From Fimbriimonadaceae bacterium (GTDB taxonomy: Bacteria > Armatimonadota > Fimbriimonadia > Fimbriimonadales > Fimbriimonadaceae): a stretch of 9,408 nt of DNA. The notes under the pieces are model-generated. The model searched no databases. It was not told the DNA's origin and worked only from the letters and a program-made list of their open reading frames with translations. A program made the translations under genes and the position numbers. The stretch is taken from the NCBI GenBank assembly GCA_019454665.1, contig JACFNW010000055.1, positions 1 to 9,408 of the forward strand, given 5' to 3'. Below are positions 6,474-9,408 of this stretch, piece after piece. Position 1 is the stretch's first letter. Each line of letters starts with the position of its first letter.

Positions 6474-6767
6474 CAGCGGGCGGACGGCACGATAGGCGTC
6501 GGCCAAACGCCCCTGGCCCGCAAACTCCATCGGCAGTCCGTCCTGCGCCATCGAACACGCGAACGCGGCGGTCTCGGTGTCGGGCACTCCGCCGTCGAGG
6601 CACGCGCGAGCCGCATCGTCGCGAACGGCGACCAGGTCTTCGCCCAGCCGCTCGGCCATGGCCACGGCCAACACGATCGTCATCGAAGCCAAAGACGCCC
6701 AACCGGGCGACTCGGCTTCAAGCTCCGCGAGCCGCTGGCGCGCACCCGACCAATCATAGACACTCAT
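6444..6767 (-). CDS. Hypothetical 107-residue protein translationally coupled to selA
   Basis: No family is recognised. The product is Ala-rich and probably helical: MSVYDWSGARQRLAELEAES, then SMTIVLAVAMAERLGEDLVAVRDDAARACLDG, then a C-terminal segment ending LLSPIRQRAL. It has no signal peptide and no clear membrane helix apart from a short Ala-rich run. Its ATG (6767 to 6765) overlaps the last codons of selA by 14 nt in another frame. A GAGGTG Shine-Dalgarno (6777 to 6772) lies 4 nt before it, inside selA, so it should be translated from the selA message. The frame is open further upstream, but that part is antiphase selA sequence. It ends in a tail-to-tail overlap with the four-helix membrane gene. 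Confidence 0.65.
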   Translation of the reverse strand: MSVYDWSGARQRLAELEAESPGWASLASMTIVLAVAMAERLGEDLVAVRDDAARACLDGGVPDTETAAFACSMAQDGLPMEFAGQGRLADAYRAVRPLLSPIRQRAL

Positions 6768-8112
6768 TCGGCACCTCGGAAAGGATACGGCATACGGCCC
6801 GCACTTCGTCGGGCTCTGCGGTCCGGGGGTCCAGCCAGAAGGTCCCGCGCTCGATCCGCCCCACGACCGGCGGGGTCCTTTGCCGGAGCCACTCGGCCAG
6901 CGCATCCGGGCGAGCCGTCGCCAAGCCGGCCCGAAACGTCGGCACGCCTTCGCCGGGGGAAGAGCCTCCGCCGACCTCGGTTTCACCGCGCTCGACCACA
7001 GCCGCGCCAGGGTAAGCCTTGGCGATCTTCGCGGCCATCCGCCTCACCTCGGGCAGGGGGCGGGCAAGATACCGAAGGGTGGGAATCGCCTCGCGCCGAC
7101 CGTCCAGCCAGAGCCGCAACGTCGCCGAGAGGGCGGCCAAGGTCAGTTTGTCCACACGGAATGCCCGGGCCAGCGGGTGGCTGCGGCACTTGCCGATGGC
7201 TTCCTTGCTGCCGACCATCAGGCCCGCCTGCGGACCGCCGAGGAGTTTGTCGCCGCTCCCGATGACCACGTGCGCGCCCGCGGCCACGCGTTGCGCCATC
7301 GTGGGTTGCCGGCGGATGCCGAGTTCGGCGGCGTCGAACAGGCACCCCGAACCCAAGTCGTCCACCAGCCATAGATCGCGTTCGCGGCAGAGTTCGGCCA
7401 CTTTCTCGATGGGCGGCTTCTCGACGAACCCCGCGAGGTGAAAGTTGCTCGGGTGGCAAAGGAGGATCGCGGCCGTGTTCCGGGTGATGGCGCGGGCGTA
7501 ATCGCCGAGCCGCGTTTTGTTGGTGCAGCCCACCTCGCGCAGGCCCGCGCCGCTCTCGCCGACGATCTCGGGCATGCGGAAACTGCCGCCGATCTCGACC
7601 ATCTCGCCGCGCGACAGGACCACGTCCTTCCCTCCGGCCAGAGCCGCCAAAGCGAGCACCACGCCTGCGGCGGCGTTGTTGACCACCAAGGCGTCTTCGG
7701 CGCCCGTGAGGCGGCAGAGCGACTCGCGGACGTGGGCTTGCCGGTCGCCCCGGCCCCCGGTCTCCAGGTCGTATTCAAGGGTGGAGTGGCTCGCGGCGAC
7801 CTCGGCGACGGCCGCTGCGGCCTCGGGTGCGAGCCGCGCCCGACCCAACCCCGTGTGAAGCACGACCCCGCTCATGTTGATCGCTGGGCGGAGCGAGGGG
7901 GTGGCCATGCGTCGCGCCTCGTCGGCAGCCCAAGAGGTCAAAGCGTCTCGCGACACCGGGTTGCCAGACAGCAATGCGTCCCGCCCACGGGCGATGGCGC
8001 AACGGGCGGCTTCGGTTCGCACGCGGGCCGCATAGGCGGCCAAAGAGGGGTCTTGGGCAAGCGCCGAGACCTGGGGCAGATCGCGCGGGTGGTCGAGCAT
8101 CGAATCGGGCAT
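6754..8112 (-). CDS. selA: L-seryl-tRNA(Sec) selenium transferase (selenocysteine synthase)
   Basis: SelA is a PLP-dependent enzyme that converts Ser-tRNA(Sec) to Sec-tRNA(Sec) using selenophosphate. From the ATG at 8112 the product is 452 residues, near the E. coli length of 463. The N-terminal tRNA-binding part (about 1-70) is present. The catalytic domain shows RPAINMSGVVLHTGLGRA, LEYDLETGGRGDR, CRLTGAEDALVVNNAAAGV, SRGEMVEIGGSFRMPE, the VDDLGSGCL strand, and GSGDKLLGGPQAGLMVG, whose lysine (about K289) binds PLP. RVDKLTLAALSATLRLWL and a C-terminal VVGRIERGTFWLDPR complete the family pattern. An ATG at 8100 is an equally possible start; residues upstream of 8112 would run into the divergent promoter. 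No selB, selD or tRNA(Sec) gene is in the window. The gene implies selenoprotein synthesis in this organism. Confidence 0.94.
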   Translation of the reverse strand: MPDSMLDHPRDLPQVSALAQDPSLAAYAARVRTEAARCAIARGRDALLSGNPVSRDALTSWAADEARRMATPSLRPAINMSGVVLHTGLGRARLAPEAAAAVAEVAASHSTLEYDLETGGRGDRQAHVRESLCRLTGAEDALVVNNAAAGVVLALAALAGGKDVVLSRGEMVEIGGSFRMPEIVGESGAGLREVGCTNKTRLGDYARAITRNTAAILLCHPSNFHLAGFVEKPPIEKVAELCRERDLWLVDDLGSGCLFDAAELGIRRQPTMAQRVAAGAHVVIGSGDKLLGGPQAGLMVGSKEAIGKCRSHPLARAFRVDKLTLAALSATLRLWLDGRREAIPTLRYLARPLPEVRRMAAKIAKAYPGAAVVERGETEVGGGSSPGEGVPTFRAGLATARPDALAEWLRQRTPPVVGRIERGTFWLDPRTAEPDEVRAVCRILSEVPNECL

Positions 8113-8148
8113 ACCGGACTTATGGCCCCGAACGAGGCCCTCGCTGGT

Positions 8149-8154
8149 TACAAT
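8149..8154 (+). promoter_or_regulatory. -10 box of the membrane-anchored pilin-like gene, leaderless arrangement
   Basis: TACAAT is one mismatch from TATAAT and ends 7 nt before the ATG at 8162, so the transcript would begin at the start codon. There is no Shine-Dalgarno and no clear -35 at 17 bp. It lies in the 49-bp gap shared with divergent selA, whose own promoter is less clear (ATAAGT on the minus strand, a few nt before its ATG). Confidence 0.5.
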
Positions 8155-8161
8155 AGCACCA

Positions 8162-8833
8162 ATGAGTACGCCTCCTCCCTTCGAGCCGTTGCCGGACGAG
8201 CCGCGAAAGAAAGGGCCCAAGATTTGGCTCTGGGTCATCCTCGGCGTCGTCGTGATCTGTTGCGGTGGCTTCGCCTACTTCGCCAACGCGGTGCGGAACA
8301 TGTTCAACTCGGGCGGCGTCGGCGCCATGACCGGCTGCCTGCTCGCCTACGAAGGCATCTACCAGGGGCTCGAAGACTACGCCAAGGAGCACGACGGCAA
8401 ACTGCCTCCCGCCGACACGTGGCAGGTGGAGCTGAAGCCCTTCTACGAGAAATACGTCACGGCCAAGGCCGAGAAAATGGAGAACCCGTTCTTTGAGATC
8501 GCCGTGGCGAAGGCCGACGAGCCGTGGGGTTGCGTGCAGGGCGGCAAGCTGATCTCGGGCATGGCGTACAACTCGGATGTGGCAGGCAAAGTGCTCGCCG
8601 ATCTGCCCAGCAAGTCCGAGACGGTGTTGGTCTTCGAGATCAAAGAGCCCGCGATGAACGCGCACATGGCTTATGTCGCGCAACCCTTCGCCGAGTCGCC
8701 CAAGCTCAAGGGGCCGAACGCCGAAGCGGACAATCGCGGCTGGCTGGAGCTGACCGCAGATGGCGAGACGTCGCTGATGGGCAAATCGGGCAAGCGGAAA
8801 GAGGTGAACGCGGACTTCGGCGGTATCGAGTGA
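8162..8833 (+). CDS. Single-pass membrane protein with pilin-like (DUF1559/H-X9-DG-like) ectodomain
   Basis: The 223-residue product has a short Pro-rich, then basic cytoplasmic tail (MSTPPPFEPLPDEPRKKGPK) and one membrane helix (about 21-41, IWLWVILGVVVICCGGFAYFA). An outward-facing domain follows. That domain carries motifs common in pilin-like proteins of Planctomycetota and Armatimonadota: GIYQGLEDYAKEHDGKLPPADTW, a MAYNSDVAGKVLADL segment and a TVLVFE strand. The prepilin peptidase site itself is absent: there is no Gly followed by a hydrophobic residue and Glu at +5 before the helix. It would therefore stay anchored and not be processed or methylated as a pilin. Function is unknown and the family link is inferred from pattern. 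Its TGA overlaps the next gene's GTG in a GTGA junction. Confidence 0.75.
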   Translation: MSTPPPFEPLPDEPRKKGPKIWLWVILGVVVICCGGFAYFANAVRNMFNSGGVGAMTGCLLAYEGIYQGLEDYAKEHDGKLPPADTWQVELKPFYEKYVTAKAEKMENPFFEIAVAKADEPWGCVQGGKLISGMAYNSDVAGKVLADLPSKSETVLVFEIKEPAMNAHMAYVAQPFAESPKLKGPNAEADNRGWLELTADGETSLMGKSGKRKEVNADFGGIE

Positions 8834-9408
8834 GCCGCCGGTTGTTTCTGGGTTGCCCGGTCCCCGCGCAAGCGGCCCAAGCATTGCACCGTTGGTCGGT
8901 GGCCCAGTGGGGCGACTTGCCGGGAGTTCGTGTGCTCGCTCCCGTGGACCTGCACGCCACGATCCTGTTCTTCGGCGAGGTGCCCGAGGAGCGGCTTCCC
9001 TGGATTCTGGAGTTGTGTCGGACCTTGGAGTGGACGCCCATCGAGGTTCGCACCGGCGATTTGGCCGTGATGGGGCGGACGGCGATCGCAATCAGGCTCC
9101 GCAGCGACTCGCCCGTCTTGGGCGACCTGTCCGAGTTGTTGGGCGGGGGCTGTGCTTGGACAGGGGGGCTAGCAGAGGCATCGCGTCACAACCTGTGGTG
9201 TTTGACGAGCGCGTGCCCGGAGTCGGACATCCAGCGCGCGCGTCGCCGACGACGCACGGGCGCGGCGTTCGAACTCCACGTCACGCTCGCGCGAGCCAAG
9301 ACCCCTCCGCCGATGCCCGCCCACGCGCCGGGAGTCGCGTTCACGCTCGACCATGCCGCGCTCTACGAGAGCCACCTGGGGCCAGGCGGGTCGCGGTACG
9401 CCATCCTC
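8830..9408 (+). CDS. thpR: 2'-5' RNA ligase / RNA 2',3'-cyclic phosphodiesterase family protein, 3' end beyond window
   Basis: The frame opens with a GTG at 8830 that overlaps the TGA of the upstream gene (GTGA) and stays open for 193 codons to the window edge. Both HxTx motifs of the 2H phosphoesterase superfamily are present: HATI at 42-45 in DLHATILFFGEVPEE, and HVTL at 150-153 in FELHVTLARAK. The segment LYESHLGPGGSRYAIL is the usual ThpR C-terminus, so only a few residues are probably missing. The two motifs are 108 residues apart, longer than the roughly 80-90 seen in typical ThpR proteins. The extra length falls in a Gly-, Cys- and Arg-rich stretch (about 104-143) that does not look conserved. 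Family members open 2',3'-cyclic phosphates or join 2'-5' RNA ends in vitro; the cellular role is poorly known. Confidence 0.82.
   Translation, partial: MSRRLFLGCPVPAQAAQALHRWSVAQWGDLPGVRVLAPVDLHATILFFGEVPEERLPWILELCRTLEWTPIEVRTGDLAVMGRTAIAIRLRSDSPVLGDLSELLGGGCAWTGGLAEASRHNLWCLTSACPESDIQRARRRRRTGAAFELHVTLARAKTPPPMPAHAPGVAFTLDHAALYESHLGPGGSRYAIL

Noticed and set aside
6081..6760. tRNA(Sec) or SECIS-like element near selA
   Set aside because: I looked for a long tRNA with a UCA anticodon and for a UGA followed by a hairpin inside a conserved frame and found neither.
7438..8496. A 352-codon plus-strand open frame opposite selA
   Set aside because: selA motifs are complete on the minus strand; this frame also runs through the start of the 8162 gene in the wrong phase.

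Overview
The window is GC-rich, densely packed chromosomal DNA from a bacterium. Three things point, as inference, to Armatimonadota (Fimbriimonadia-like). These are a prepilin with an SG/LTLVE motif, a membrane-anchored protein with a pilin-like (DUF1559/H-X9-DG-like) ectodomain, and several genes whose -10 box lies only 6-9 nt before the start codon, as in leaderless genes. No mobile element, tRNA, rRNA, CRISPR array or phage gene is visible. Most genes are ordinary housekeeping or catabolic genes.

Layout. Positions 1-84 hold a strong leftward promoter that leaves the window and a rightward extended -10 for uppP (85-960), the undecaprenyl-diphosphate phosphatase. A 10-bp tandem array (971-1070) fills the gap between uppP and a convergent gene for a secreted right-handed beta-helix protein (1089-2417, minus). 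Across a 56-bp divergent intergenic region lies a GH53 endo-beta-1,4-galactanase (2474-3541, plus); the pair suggests attack on pectin-type plant polysaccharide. A long hairpin (3552-3592) separates it from convergent queE (3598-4290, minus; radical-SAM step of 7-deazaguanine synthesis). queE is divergent from an extended SDR epimerase/reductase (4326-5300, plus).

Positions 5301-5436 are non-coding and hold an imperfect inverted repeat. A type IV prepilin-like gene (5437-6081) and an overlapping four-helix membrane protein (6054-6473) follow. Their 3' end overlaps a convergent two-gene unit on the minus strand: selA (6754-8112, selenocysteine synthase) and a translationally coupled 107-residue unknown protein (6444-6767). 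Divergent from selA is a single-pass membrane protein with a pilin-like ectodomain (8162-8833). It is joined by a GTGA overlap to a 2'-5' RNA ligase/ThpR-family gene (8830 to the window edge, incomplete).

The most noteworthy signals are the recurrent leaderless-type starts contrasted with a Shine-Dalgarno start inside the selA operon, the ordered 10-bp tandem array, the unknown small gene coupled to selA, and the prepilin/four-helix pair. I did not find convincing evidence of a wholly new system.
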